A DNA stretch of 64,000 nucleotides from Shimia thalassica (GTDB taxonomy: Bacteria; Pseudomonadota; Alphaproteobacteria; Rhodobacterales; Rhodobacteraceae). Below the pieces are notes generated by a model. That model saw only the letters and a list, made by a program, of their open reading frames with translations. It ran no database searches and was not told where the DNA came from. Below, piece by piece: positions 37,739 through 45,866 of this stretch (positions are counted from its first letter, which is position 1; every line of letters starts with the position of its first letter). Both the position numbers and the translations under genes were made by a program. Location of the stretch: NCBI RefSeq assembly GCF_001458215.1, contig NZ_CYTW01000002.1:558001-622000 (forward strand), given 5' to 3'.

Positions 37739-38596
37739 CTACCGAAACGTTTCGCGATGCCACACATAAGTGCCGGCCGATGCAATCACAAGCGCCCCGA
37801 CAATTGTCCAGAGATCCGGGAAGTCCCCGAAAAACACGATGCTCCAGACGGTTGCAAAAATCAGACCCGTATAGGCAAAGGGAGCAAGCATTGATGCCTC
37901 GCCTTGTGACAAGGCCCGTATCAACAACAATTGGGACAGGGTTCCAAACAACGTGATCAATCCCATCAACATCAGGCTGGTCGCATCCGGCATAGACATT
38001 GAGGGCAGGGCGAGCGCGCTCAGAACCACCGTGCCAAAGGCGCCTGTGTAAAAAAGCGAAGTCCAGATGTCTTCGTCTTTGCCCACAAATCGCGTGGCCA
38101 GCGCATAGGCGGTATAGCAAAACGCGGCGCAGAGGGGATAGATCGCATAGGGCGAGAACACATCCGACCCGGGCCGTATCACAATCATGGCGCCGATCAG
38201 GGCGACGCCAATGCCGGCCAAACGGCGCGGGCCAAGCCTTTCGCCCAGAAAGAGCGCCGCGCCAAGTGTGATCAGGACAGGGTTCACATTCATGATGGCG
38301 GTGGATTCCGTCAGGCCAACATTTGAAATCCCAATGAAAAAGCACCAAGTCGCCCCCATCAGGAATACGGATCGGGCCAGTTGCAGCTTGGGATACCGCG
38401 TGTGCAAAACGCCGGGCATCTTATGGGCCACAAGCACCAGAACCACTATCGTTTGACCCGCATAGCGCGCCCAAAGTGCAGGGATAATCCCGATCCGTGG
38501 CGACAACGCTTTGGCTGTCGCGTCCATGAGGGAAAAGCACAATATGGCGGCAACCATAAACAGGATCGCGCGCGTGTTGGGGGAAAACTGGGTCAT
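37739..38596 (-). CDS. EamA-family (DMT superfamily) transporter
   Basis: The 285-residue protein has ten predicted membrane segments in two EamA repeats, with the typical LMDATAKALSPRIGIIPALWARY opening replaced in quotation here only by LMDATAKAL and the end of repeat 1 LGERLGPRRLAGIGVALIG. The substrate is unknown. It precedes the acyltransferase gene by 12 bases. Confidence 0.87.
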   Translation of the reverse strand: MTQFSPNTRAILFMVAAILCFSLMDATAKALSPRIGIIPALWARYAGQTIVVLVLVAHKMPGVLHTRYPKLQLARSVFLMGATWCFFIGISNVGLTESTAIMNVNPVLITLGAALFLGERLGPRRLAGIGVALIGAMIVIRPGSDVFSPYAIYPLCAAFCYTAYALATRFVGKDEDIWTSLFYTGAFGTVVLSALALPSMSMPDATSLMLMGLITLFGTLSQLLLIRALSQGEASMLAPFAYTGLIFATVWSIVFFGDFPDLWTIVGALVIASAGTYVWHRETFR

Positions 38597-38655
38597 GGTT
38601 CACGACTAGGGCCGTGAATGTCCGGTGTAAACCTCGAGTTGAGAGGCGCGGGTGA

Positions 38656-39723
38656 TTAGCTGTCGTCTTCGGGCAGCAACAATTGAACCTCTCCTCTGTC
38701 CTGAAGCTGCCGAATGGCCAATACGACAGATGTCATTGCCGCCTCGCGGTCTTTTGTCGTGACCTTGCCCTGATCCTGAATATCTTCGCGGATCTGGTCC
38801 GCCATTCGCGCCGAGATATTGCCAAGAAGAAACTCGACCGTTTCGGAATTGTCAGGCTCGCCACTTGCAAAGGCCTTGACCAGTGTGTCCTGTCCCGCTT
38901 CCCGAAGAAGGGCGGGCACCGAAAGGGGAGGAAGCCGTGCGGGGATATCAGCAAAAGTGAAAATGGCCTTTCGCACCTGATCGGCAAAACCGGCATCTGT
39001 TTCTTCCAACCCGACCAGCACGTCATCGCGGGTCGCGGCCGCAGAGACGTTAAGAATGTCACCAATGCGTTTGCTTGGATCATCGTCAAACGCTTTGGGC
39101 GGTTTGTCATCCAGCGCGGTCGCCAGAGAAAGCCCGATACGATCCACCGTATCCGGGGTGATGCCCCCCGTCATCGAAATCGCGTAGGTGATGCGACGGG
39201 CCTTGTCGCCCGGAAGTTGCCCAAGAAGTTCGGCGGCTTTGGGCACATCCAGTTTGGCCAGCATGACGGCCGCGACTTCAGTGCTTTCGCGCATGACAAT
39301 TTCGACCAGTGACAAAACCGGAAGGGCGCGAATGCGTCCCCAGGGATCTCCGATCTGACGCACGCCCGCTTCTTTGCGCAACCGCGTGGCGGTCATCGGG
39401 CTTATCCGTCCTTCAAGCGCGCTTAGCGCATCCGCGATGTCGCGGGGAAATGACAGGCCAACTGATTCAAGCTCACTAGCAAATTCCATTAATACCTCGG
39501 CCAGTGTATCGCGATCAACATAGCGCATCTGGGCCAACATCTGCGTCAGGTCTGCCTGCATTTCATCAGACAAACCGGTCAAAGAGACCTCTGCGCCTTC
39601 GTTCAAAAGAAACCGCACAATGATGGCCGCCTTTTGTCGCCGGCTTAGTGATTTTGATTTGGAGGGGGGGAGTTCGATTGCCGAAACGGGCGCAATCTGC
39701 GCCAAAGGTGTTGATGAGGTCAT
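38656..39723 (-). CDS. fliG: FliG-like flagellar motor switch protein, orphan
   Basis: Start at the ATG ending at 39723 (an in-frame TTG at 39729 is less likely). The 355-residue protein follows the FliG layout: N-terminal LSRRQKAAIIVRFLLNEG, middle domain (AAVMLAKLDVPKAAELLGQLP) and C-terminal domain ending DNSETVEFLLGNISARMADQI. FliG forms the rotor ring that meets the stator. The helix that normally reads L-DDR-x-IQ-x-LLREVD here reads LPPLSVPALLREAG, losing the usual charged residues. No other flagellar gene is in the window. Confidence 0.78.
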   Translation of the reverse strand: MTSSTPLAQIAPVSAIELPPSKSKSLSRRQKAAIIVRFLLNEGAEVSLTGLSDEMQADLTQMLAQMRYVDRDTLAEVLMEFASELESVGLSFPRDIADALSALEGRISPMTATRLRKEAGVRQIGDPWGRIRALPVLSLVEIVMRESTEVAAVMLAKLDVPKAAELLGQLPGDKARRITYAISMTGGITPDTVDRIGLSLATALDDKPPKAFDDDPSKRIGDILNVSAAATRDDVLVGLEETDAGFADQVRKAIFTFADIPARLPPLSVPALLREAGQDTLVKAFASGEPDNSETVEFLLGNISARMADQIREDIQDQGKVTTKDREAAMTSVVLAIRQLQDRGEVQLLLPEDDS

Positions 39724-39804
39724 GGGCAAGCATCCTTTACTTGCCCAAACCCTACGCCGCAGTTGGTGAAGAAACCTTCAATGCGGTCTCGTCACCATCA
39801 CTTT

Positions 39805-40347
39805 TTAGTAGCTGTAAGTCGTGCCTGTACGGATTGCATTGGCCAGGGATTCCTCGGGCCAAGATCCTGCGCCGCCACGTGCGCGGATTTCTTTCAGCTG
39901 CAAATAGGCAAGATAGGTTTCCCCGGCTTCGACATAGGCCTGTCCCATGTAAGAGCGCACCAACAGATTGTCGGGGTTTGTTTCGATTGCAGATTTGTAA
40001 AACGCCATTCCTGTTTCGACATTCCCCATCTTGCGGTGAGTAAAGCCCCAATAGGTCAGCACGCGGTCATCAAGCTGATCCGACATGGCAGAGAGCACGG
40101 TCTGCGCATTCTCGTATTGCCCCGCATAGGCGTATTCACGCACGGCACCATAAAGAATATCATCGCTCAGGCTTGCGTTTTCGGGTTTCACACATCGATT
40201 TTTCTTCTCGCTCCAGACCTTGCCTTTTTTACATTCCTTGGTGGTTTGCGTCGGTTTTGGAATGGCGGGTTCTTCGCCACCCGCAGCAAGCAGGACTTGA
40301 GGGGTTAATGCAATTGCGGCGGCTGCCAAAATAGGTTTCACGAACAT
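39805..40347 (-). CDS. Exported TPR-like protein with a two-cysteine motif
   Basis: Start at the ATG ending at 40347, with GTGGAG upstream. The 180-residue product has a signal peptide (MFVKPILAAAAIALTP, cleavage at LLA-A). Next comes CKKGKVWSEKKNRC (about residues 39-52), the C-x2-G-x9-C motif also found in the three small genes upstream, then two or three TPR-like helical repeats (DRVLTYWGFTHRKMGN, LVRSYMGQAYVEAG). It is the last gene of a four-gene cluster of exported proteins. Function is unknown; TPRs suggest protein contacts in the periplasm. Confidence 0.78.
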   Translation of the reverse strand: MFVKPILAAAAIALTPQVLLAAGGEEPAIPKPTQTTKECKKGKVWSEKKNRCVKPENASLSDDILYGAVREYAYAGQYENAQTVLSAMSDQLDDRVLTYWGFTHRKMGNVETGMAFYKSAIETNPDNLLVRSYMGQAYVEAGETYLAYLQLKEIRARGGAGSWPEESLANAIRTGTTYSY

Positions 40348-40371
40348 CGGGGTCTCCACACAAAAAAAAGG

Positions 40372-40530
40372 CTATCTGCCGTTAGAGTAAATACACATTC
40401 CATCTTGCGGGTCCCAGTAAGACCCCGGAGGGCATTTCTGGGAAGCACTGGTTTGACTGGCGAACACGCACAGCATGGTGATAGATAGCAAAAACAGCAA
40501 GTGTTCTTGGAACGTTATCAGAGTTTTCAT
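40372..40530 (-). CDS. Small exported peptide with C-x2-G-x9-C motif (52 residues)
   Basis: Start at the ATG ending at 40530, with AAAGAGAT upstream. A hydrophobic leader (residues ~8-28) is followed by a short mature part, CPPGSYWDPQDGMC, and the tail IYSNGR. Cysteine and glycine spacing equals that in the other members at 40666, 40849 and in the TPR protein. The stop is 24 bases before the TPR gene. Function is unknown. Confidence 0.68.
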   Translation of the reverse strand: MKTLITFQEHLLFLLSITMLCVFASQTSASQKCPPGSYWDPQDGMCIYSNGR

Positions 40531-40665
40531 ATCGATCTCTTTGGCTGGCATACCCAATTCACCATCAGGTGTCTTACAATCGGCCAAGACTCGGCAAAAT
40601 GGTTACCTTGCCAGCCTAACAGGATTTCATCGTGTGGTGACTTCACGTTTTCGCGTGGAAAGCGA

Positions 40666-40836
40666 TCAGATCCAGTTTGCAGCGACACATTTCTGGGACT
40701 GGGCGTCGATATAGAAGCCCGGCGCGCACAATGGACCGTTCTTTTCACCGATGCCCGTTTTGACGTTCGCGCCACTGGCAGAAAGCGACATAGGGGCGAG
40801 TGTCAGGGCAAGGATACATGCAAGTTTGAGTTTCAT
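40666..40836 (-). CDS. Small exported peptide with C-x2-G-x9-C motif (56 residues)
   Basis: ATG ends at 40836 and is preceded by AAGGAGATAAGACC, a near-ideal ribosome site that overlaps the stop of the preceding gene 12 bases away. The leader MKLKLACILALTLAPMSLSA is a clear signal peptide; the mature part ends CAPGFYIDAQSQKC followed by VAANWI. It has the same cysteine and glycine spacing as its neighbours. Function is unknown. Confidence 0.7.
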   Translation of the reverse strand: MKLKLACILALTLAPMSLSASGANVKTGIGEKNGPLCAPGFYIDAQSQKCVAANWI

Positions 40837-40848
40837 GGTCTTATCTCC

Positions 40849-41016
40849 TTAGCGGCCGTTGTCCGGCATGCACATGGCTTCTTTGGCGCTCCACCAAAAG
40901 CCGTCATTGCAATGCAAACGGTTTTCTTCGGAATGGATGGTCAGCGAAGTGATCGGTTTGGCCTGAACCAGCATGGGTGTTGCCGTCAACGCCAAGGCGA
41001 GGATGATACGTGACAT
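40849..41016 (-). CDS. Small exported peptide with C-x2-G-x9-C motif (55 residues)
   Basis: Start at the ATG ending at 41016, preceded by AAAGGAGAGC. Leader MSRIILALALTATPMLVQA, mature part ending CNDGFWWSAKEAMC and the tail MPDNGR, which resembles the NGR tail of the peptide at 40372. It is the first gene of the cluster, which runs toward the TPR gene. Function is unknown. Confidence 0.7.
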   Translation of the reverse strand: MSRIILALALTATPMLVQAKPITSLTIHSEENRLHCNDGFWWSAKEAMCMPDNGR

Positions 41017-41112
41017 AAAGCTCTCCTTTGAACTGTCTGATCCAGATTTAGCGCCCCGCGTTTCGTTGACCATTTGAGGCCAATCACAAAACTGTCATTG
41101 CGCCGTGCCATG

Positions 41113-41143
41113 CAAAAGGGCCGGCGCAATATGCACCGGCCCT
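41113..41143 (-). terminator. Rho-independent terminator of purB
   Basis: On the reverse strand, stem AGGGCCGGTGC / GCGCCGGCCCT with loop ATATT, then TTTTG, 27 bases after the purB stop. Confidence 0.85.
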
Positions 41144-41170
41144 GAACCTTCAACGCAATGTCGGGCGAAG

Positions 41171-42475
41171 TTATTCGCCAAAGACGCGCTTGAAAATCGT
41201 GTCGACGTGTTTGGTATGATAATCCATGTCGAATTTTTCGTTGATGCCATCAACGCCCAGAGCGTCAACAACTTCGGCATCGTCCAAAAGAAGCTCGCGG
41301 AAATCGAGACGCTCTTCCCAGACTTTCAGCGCGTTACGCTGCACCATGGAATAGGCAGCTTCGCGGCTGACGCCCGCTTGGGTCAGGGCCAGAAGCACGC
41401 GCTGTGACATGACCAGACCAGGGAACTTGTTCATATTGTCGAGCATGTTCTCGGGGAAGATCAGCATCTTCTCGACCACGCCTGCCAGACGGTTCAGCGC
41501 AAAATCCAGTGTCACAGTGGCGTCAGGGCCAATGCCGCGTTCAACAGACGAGTGTGAAATGTCACGCTCGTGCCAAAGGGCGACGTTTTCCATGGCCGGG
41601 ATCACGGTCATGCGCACCAGACGGGCCAGACCGGTCAGGTTTTCTGTCAGAACAGGGTTCTTCTTGTGCGGCATTGCCGACGAGCCTTTCTGGCCCATCG
41701 AGAAGAATTCCGCCCCTTCGAGAACTTCGGTGCGCTGCATGTGGCGGATTTCGATCGCAACGTTTTCGATCGACGATGCGATCACGCCGAGTACGGCAAA
41801 GAACATTGCGTGACGGTCACGCGGGATGACTTGGGTCGAAATCGGCTCTGGGTTCAGACCCAGCTGTGCGCAGACGTGCTCTTCCACGGCGGGGTCGATG
41901 TTGGCAAAGGTGCCAACCGCGCCAGAAATCGCGCCGGTGGCCACTTCTTCGCGGGCTTGCTGAAGACGGGCTTTGTTGCGGTCCATTTCGGCATAGAACC
42001 GTGCAAAGGTCAGACCCATGGTGGTGGGTTCTGCGTGGATGCCGTGGCTGCGGCCAACACGAACGGTGTTCTTGTGCTCGACAGCGCGTGTTTTCAGCGC
42101 GGCCAGCAAGCGGTCCATATCTGCCAGCAGAATATCAGCGGCGCGTACCAGCTGAACGTTCAGACAAGTGTCCAGAACGTCAGACGAGGTCATGCCCTGA
42201 TGCACAAAACGGGCTTCTTCCGATCCGACGTGTTCAGCAAGGTGTGTCAGGAACGCGATGACGTCATGTTTGGTGACGGCTTCGATTTCGTCGATACGTG
42301 CGACGTCGAACTCGACATCTTTGGCTTTCCAGACGGCGTCTGCGTTTTCCTGCGGGATCACGCCAAGATTGGCCATCGCGTCACAGGCATGCGCCTCGAT
42401 TTCATACCAGATGCGGAATTTGGTTTCAGGTGACCAGATGGCAACCATTTCGGGGCGGGCATAGCGAGGGATCAT
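41171..42475 (-). CDS. purB: Adenylosuccinate lyase
   Basis: Start at the ATG ending at 42475 (MIPRYARPEMVAIWS), giving 434 residues, the family length; the upstream open frame is not supported. The fumarase/aspartase-superfamily signature GSSAMPHKKNPVLTENL is present, along with HGIHAEPTTMG and HQGMTSSDVLDT. The enzyme splits adenylosuccinate and SAICAR in purine synthesis. Confidence 0.96.
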   Translation of the reverse strand: MIPRYARPEMVAIWSPETKFRIWYEIEAHACDAMANLGVIPQENADAVWKAKDVEFDVARIDEIEAVTKHDVIAFLTHLAEHVGSEEARFVHQGMTSSDVLDTCLNVQLVRAADILLADMDRLLAALKTRAVEHKNTVRVGRSHGIHAEPTTMGLTFARFYAEMDRNKARLQQAREEVATGAISGAVGTFANIDPAVEEHVCAQLGLNPEPISTQVIPRDRHAMFFAVLGVIASSIENVAIEIRHMQRTEVLEGAEFFSMGQKGSSAMPHKKNPVLTENLTGLARLVRMTVIPAMENVALWHERDISHSSVERGIGPDATVTLDFALNRLAGVVEKMLIFPENMLDNMNKFPGLVMSQRVLLALTQAGVSREAAYSMVQRNALKVWEERLDFRELLLDDAEVVDALGVDGINEKFDMDYHTKHVDTIFKRVFGE

Positions 42476-42553
42476 GTCACGGCCTTGTGTATGTAAAGGA
42501 TTTGCGCGCGGTTTAGACTGTCGGGGCCTTGGCATCAAGTGAGGAGGGATAAA

Positions 42554-42910
42554 GTGAGACGGATTGCCCTGATATTTATGGGTTTGGCCAGTATTGCACA
42601 GGCTGATGGCTGGGAACGCCTGACCGGAGAGGGAATCCAGACTGCTCTTGAAGGGCGCGTTTTGACCTATGACGCGGCCTGCCAGGAATTTCTGCCATCG
42701 GGACGCACCTTTTACGATGCCGGTCACGAAAGCTGGGGATACTGGGCGGTGCGTGGCGACACATATTGCAGCCAATGGCCGCCTGCGGATGGCTGGGCGT
42801 GTTATGCCGTGGACCGACGTGACACCCAGATCCGGTTTATCGGAGAAAGCGGTGACGCCACGTTTGGGGAATTGCGGGCAGACCAGGATGCGAGGGGCGT
42901 GCAACAGTAG
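42554..42910 (+). CDS. Small exported protein, unknown function
   Basis: GTG start at 42554 with GAGGAGGGA upstream; 118 residues. A short signal peptide ends near AQA-D. The mature part reads WERLTGEGIQTALEGRVLTY, then YCSQWPP and WACYAV, giving Trp-rich repeats and three cysteines. I recognise it only as a type common in Rhodobacterales without a function. Confidence 0.72.
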   Translation: MRRIALIFMGLASIAQADGWERLTGEGIQTALEGRVLTYDAACQEFLPSGRTFYDAGHESWGYWAVRGDTYCSQWPPADGWACYAVDRRDTQIRFIGESGDATFGELRADQDARGVQQ

Positions 42911-42965
42911 ACAGAACAGCGCAAAGGTTTATGGTCGTTCAGGAATTCGTCAGGAGGATTAATGA

Positions 42966-43529
42966 ATGACCGTGTTAAGGTCGATCACGCGGCTGGCATG
43001 TGCAGCCGGACTTACGCTTGCGGCGGCGTTGCCTGCCATGGCCGATGTTCCGATAACCTACAAAGACAAGGGCAGGGCGCTTTTCCAGTTGGATGTGCCG
43101 GATTTCTGGAATGTGCGTGTTGGTGGTGAACGCAACCTGACCGCCCCCGGTGAGGACGTTACACGAAACGTGCCGCGTCTGGTGGGGCTGACCCCTGAAG
43201 GGGCGAACGATGTCTTTGTCGGTTTTATCGTGCCCCGTCATTTGTCGACCTTTGAACAGGGTTTGGCATATATGGCCGAAATCGGCCCGCATCTGGTGAA
43301 AGACGCCCAAGTGGCAAGCCGTGAAGAGCGCAGGATCGCTGGCTACCCCGCGATGCGTCTGGCCGGCACAGGACGGCGCAACGGCAAAAATGTTCAGTTT
43401 ACTGCGGTTCTGATCGATATGCCGGGCAACCGGATGGCCTTTTCTGTCGCTGTTCTGGAAGCCGGTTTTGAACCCGCTGTGCTGGACGACATCAACGCAA
43501 TTTATGACAGCTTCAGAGCAGTCCGGTAA
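42966..43529 (+). CDS. Exported protein, unknown function
   Basis: Start at ATG 42966 with AGGAGG upstream; a second ATG at 42962 is in another frame. The 187-residue product has a signal peptide ending PAMA-D. The mature part resembles the lipid- or photosystem-accessory-like PsbP/DcrB fold in layout (DFWNVRVGGERNLT, then a C-terminal AVLIDMPGNRMAFSVAVLE), but this is only a shape-level impression. No catalytic motif seen. Lies 12 bases before the lipoprotein gene, so probably co-transcribed. Confidence 0.7.
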   Translation: MTVLRSITRLACAAGLTLAAALPAMADVPITYKDKGRALFQLDVPDFWNVRVGGERNLTAPGEDVTRNVPRLVGLTPEGANDVFVGFIVPRHLSTFEQGLAYMAEIGPHLVKDAQVASREERRIAGYPAMRLAGTGRRNGKNVQFTAVLIDMPGNRMAFSVAVLEAGFEPAVLDDINAIYDSFRAVR

Positions 43530-43541
43530 GGGAGAGAGCCT

Positions 43542-43811
43542 ATGATACGTATTCGCAAATCTCTTATGGCTCTGGGGGTGCTGGGCACCTCTGCTGTATT
43601 CCTGGGTGGATGTGAAGGCACAACGGTTTCCGGTGGGGCCTCTGTCGGCGTCTATTACGATTCCATGATGTGGAACGATTACTATCGTCCGCCGCCACCT
43701 CCGGGACGTCCGCACCCACCGGTGCGGCCACAGCCACCAATCGCCAAGCCGCCGGTGCGACCGGTGCATCCCGTGGCGCCCATACACCGGCCCACGCCGC
43801 GCGCGCGATGA
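43542..43811 (+). CDS. Proline-rich small lipoprotein
   Basis: The 89-residue product has a lipoprotein signal (lipobox LGGC, Cys24) and a mature part in which PPPPPGRPHPP and further P-V-R/P-P repeats dominate the C-terminal half. Such tails form extended polyproline helices. It follows GGGAGAG. No known function. Confidence 0.72.
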   Translation: MIRIRKSLMALGVLGTSAVFLGGCEGTTVSGGASVGVYYDSMMWNDYYRPPPPPGRPHPPVRPQPPIAKPPVRPVHPVAPIHRPTPRAR

Positions 43812-43826
43812 CAGGATGACTATTGT

Positions 43827-43855
43827 AAAACGGCCCGTTTGCGTGGGCCGTTTTC
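43827..43855 (+). terminator. Rho-independent terminator after the lipoprotein gene
   Basis: Stem AAAACGGCCC / GGGCCGTTTT with loop GTTTGCGT. Confidence 0.82.
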
Positions 43856-43895
43856 AATCTTGTCCTTCTACCCAAGCCGCGAAAACACAGACGGG

Positions 43896-44438
43896 ATGGA
43901 ACGACGTGTGATGCAGTTCATTGACGGGATCGGACAGTTTGCGCCGAAAACAGAACGCGACCGGTCTGAATGGGCGAAACTGTCGGCCTTTGTGGCGCAA
44001 GAGCCCAAAGCCTTTGATCGAGACCCGAAAACCAGCCATGTCACCGGATCGGCCTTTGTGCTGTCTGCGGATCGCAACTCGGTTTTGTTGACACATCACG
44101 CCAAGCTGGATCGATGGCTGCAACTGGGCGGCCATTGTGACGGCATCGCGGATGCAAGGTTCGTGGCCCAGAAAGAAGCTTATGAAGAAAGCGGACTGTC
44201 ACGCATAAGCCTTGTGTCGCCGGATGTGTTCGACGTTGATATCCATCACATCCCCGAGACCCCCAAAGAATGCGCACATCTACACTATGACGTGCGCTTT
44301 CTGTTTCAGGCCGAAGCGGGCGCGCTTGCGGTTTCCGAGGAATCCCATGCTTTGGCTTGGGTGCCATTGGACGCCTTGGAACACTATACGGATGCGCGGT
44401 CGGTTCTGGTTGTCAGAGACAAGATCCGACAGGGTTAA
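43896..44438 (+). CDS. NUDIX hydrolase
   Basis: Start placed at ATG 43896 (MERRVMQ); ATG 43911 is possible and neither has a good ribosome site. The 180-residue protein has a NUDIX box, GGHCDGIADARFVAQKEA then YEESGL. Two consensus residues differ: the first Glu is Ala and the Arg is Lys, while the catalytic EExG remains. The fold hydrolyses nucleoside diphosphates linked to another group; the substrate cannot be told. Confidence 0.82.
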   Translation: MERRVMQFIDGIGQFAPKTERDRSEWAKLSAFVAQEPKAFDRDPKTSHVTGSAFVLSADRNSVLLTHHAKLDRWLQLGGHCDGIADARFVAQKEAYEESGLSRISLVSPDVFDVDIHHIPETPKECAHLHYDVRFLFQAEAGALAVSEESHALAWVPLDALEHYTDARSVLVVRDKIRQG

Positions 44439-44444
44439 CGCACC

Positions 44445-45659
44445 TTACTCCGCCAGCACCGTTTCAACGACACTTGATTGCTCCAACGTGCGGTGCACCG
44501 GACATTTGTCTGCAATTTCGAGCAGGCGCTGGCGTTGTTCTGCGTCCAAAGCCCCTTCAAGGTGAATGACACGTTTGAAGGTGTCGACCTTGGAGTCGCT
44601 GCGCGATCCCGCATCCTGTGCATGGCTTTTGTCATGGCTGACATCCACCCAGATGCCTGTCAAAGGCCACTTCTTTCGCCGTGCATACATGCGGATGGTC
44701 ATGGACGTACAGGCGCCAAGACCCGCCGACAAAAAACCATAAGGCGTCATGCCCTTGTTGGTGCCCCCATAGACCAGCGGTTCATCGGCAAGCGTATGAT
44801 GGAACGGGCCAGATTGAACATCCTGCAAGAACCCTTTGGGATCGGCTTCGGAAACGCGCACAATTCCTTCTGGCGTTCCAATCGACGGGGCAGGCGGCGA
44901 CAGCTTGAGGTACTTTTGTGCCCATGTCGCGATCACCTCGGCAGCGTACTCTGCGTCTTCCGCGCGGCTGATCAAATGGTCGGCGTCATCAAGGGTAACA
45001 AAACTCTTAGGATGCTTTGCAGCCAGGAAAATTTCGCTGGCGTTTTCGATGCCGACAACATCGTCCGTTGGTGCATGCAGCACCAACAGGGCCCGCTTGA
45101 GCCCTGCAATGGCCTCGCTCAGTTTGGCTTGCGACACATCGTTAACAAAATCCTGTTTGATCACAAAGGGACGTCCCCCAAGACAGACTTCGGCCTTGCC
45201 CTTGTCGGCGATCTCTTCAAGGGCCTCACCAAAGTTATGGGTGACATGGCCCGGTGAAAACGGCGCGCCGATGGTTGCAACGGCCTTTGCGCTGGGAATC
45301 CCTTCTGCGGCGCGCAGCACGGCCGCACCACCAAGGGAATGCCCGATCAAAAGATCTGGGGCCATGCCGCGTGCATCCAGCATGGTCGCAGCGGCGTGCA
45401 GGTCTGCGACATTCGACGTAAACGTCGTGTTCCCGAATTCGCCATCAGAATGGCCAAGGCCGGTGAAATCAAACCGCAACACGGCAATCCCCATCGAGGC
45501 CAGACGCGACGAAATACGACGCGCCGCCGGAATATCCTTGGAGCAGGTAAAGCAATGGGCAAACAAAGCCGTTGCCAAATGGGGCCCGTCCGGCAGGTCC
45601 AGACGTGCCGCCAGTTTGTTGCCGTCATGTCCGGAAAAGGTGATGCGTTCTGTGGGCAT
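44445..45659 (-). CDS. Bifunctional alpha/beta hydrolase and OsmC-like protein
   Basis: The 404-residue protein fuses two domains. Residues ~1-255 are an alpha/beta hydrolase with nucleophile elbow GHSLG (Ser108), a following Asp in HAPTDDVVG and His in DDADHLI. Residues ~270-404 are OsmC/Ohr-type, with redox cysteines in LGACTSMT and KCPVHRTL. OsmC/Ohr proteins reduce organic hydroperoxides, so this may couple ester hydrolysis to peroxide removal. This fusion is recurrent in proteobacteria. Confidence 0.88.
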   Translation of the reverse strand: MPTERITFSGHDGNKLAARLDLPDGPHLATALFAHCFTCSKDIPAARRISSRLASMGIAVLRFDFTGLGHSDGEFGNTTFTSNVADLHAAATMLDARGMAPDLLIGHSLGGAAVLRAAEGIPSAKAVATIGAPFSPGHVTHNFGEALEEIADKGKAEVCLGGRPFVIKQDFVNDVSQAKLSEAIAGLKRALLVLHAPTDDVVGIENASEIFLAAKHPKSFVTLDDADHLISRAEDAEYAAEVIATWAQKYLKLSPPAPSIGTPEGIVRVSEADPKGFLQDVQSGPFHHTLADEPLVYGGTNKGMTPYGFLSAGLGACTSMTIRMYARRKKWPLTGIWVDVSHDKSHAQDAGSRSDSKVDTFKRVIHLEGALDAEQRQRLLEIADKCPVHRTLEQSSVVETVLAE

Positions 45660-45766
45660 GGGTCAAATCCTCGTGTGTCGCCATCAATCTGGACGCGAAG
45701 AGGGGATTTCCCAAGGGCGAGTCATGAATTGTCACGTGAAGGTGAGCAAAGGAGAGATTGCTTGAG

Positions 45767-45783
45767 GCGCAGGTCACCTGCGC
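45767..45783. promoter_or_regulatory. Perfect 17-base palindrome upstream of the hydrolase/OsmC gene
   Basis: GCGCAGGT-C-ACCTGCGC is a perfect inverted repeat with one central base, 108 bases upstream of the hydrolase/OsmC start and in the gap after dddP. It could bind a dimeric regulator or form a hairpin. Confidence 0.35.
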
Positions 45784-45806
45784 GTAGAGCCACGAAAGAA
45801 AGATTG

Positions 45807-45829
45807 GCCCTGATGTCAGTCATCAGGAC
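45807..45829 (-). terminator. Probable terminator of dddP
   Basis: On the reverse strand CCTGATG-ACTGA-CATCAGG followed by AATCTTTCTTTC, 40 bases after the dddP stop. Confidence 0.5.
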
Positions 45830-45866
45830 CAAACATGCACATCTGTCTCATGCGTTGAAGGGGTGA

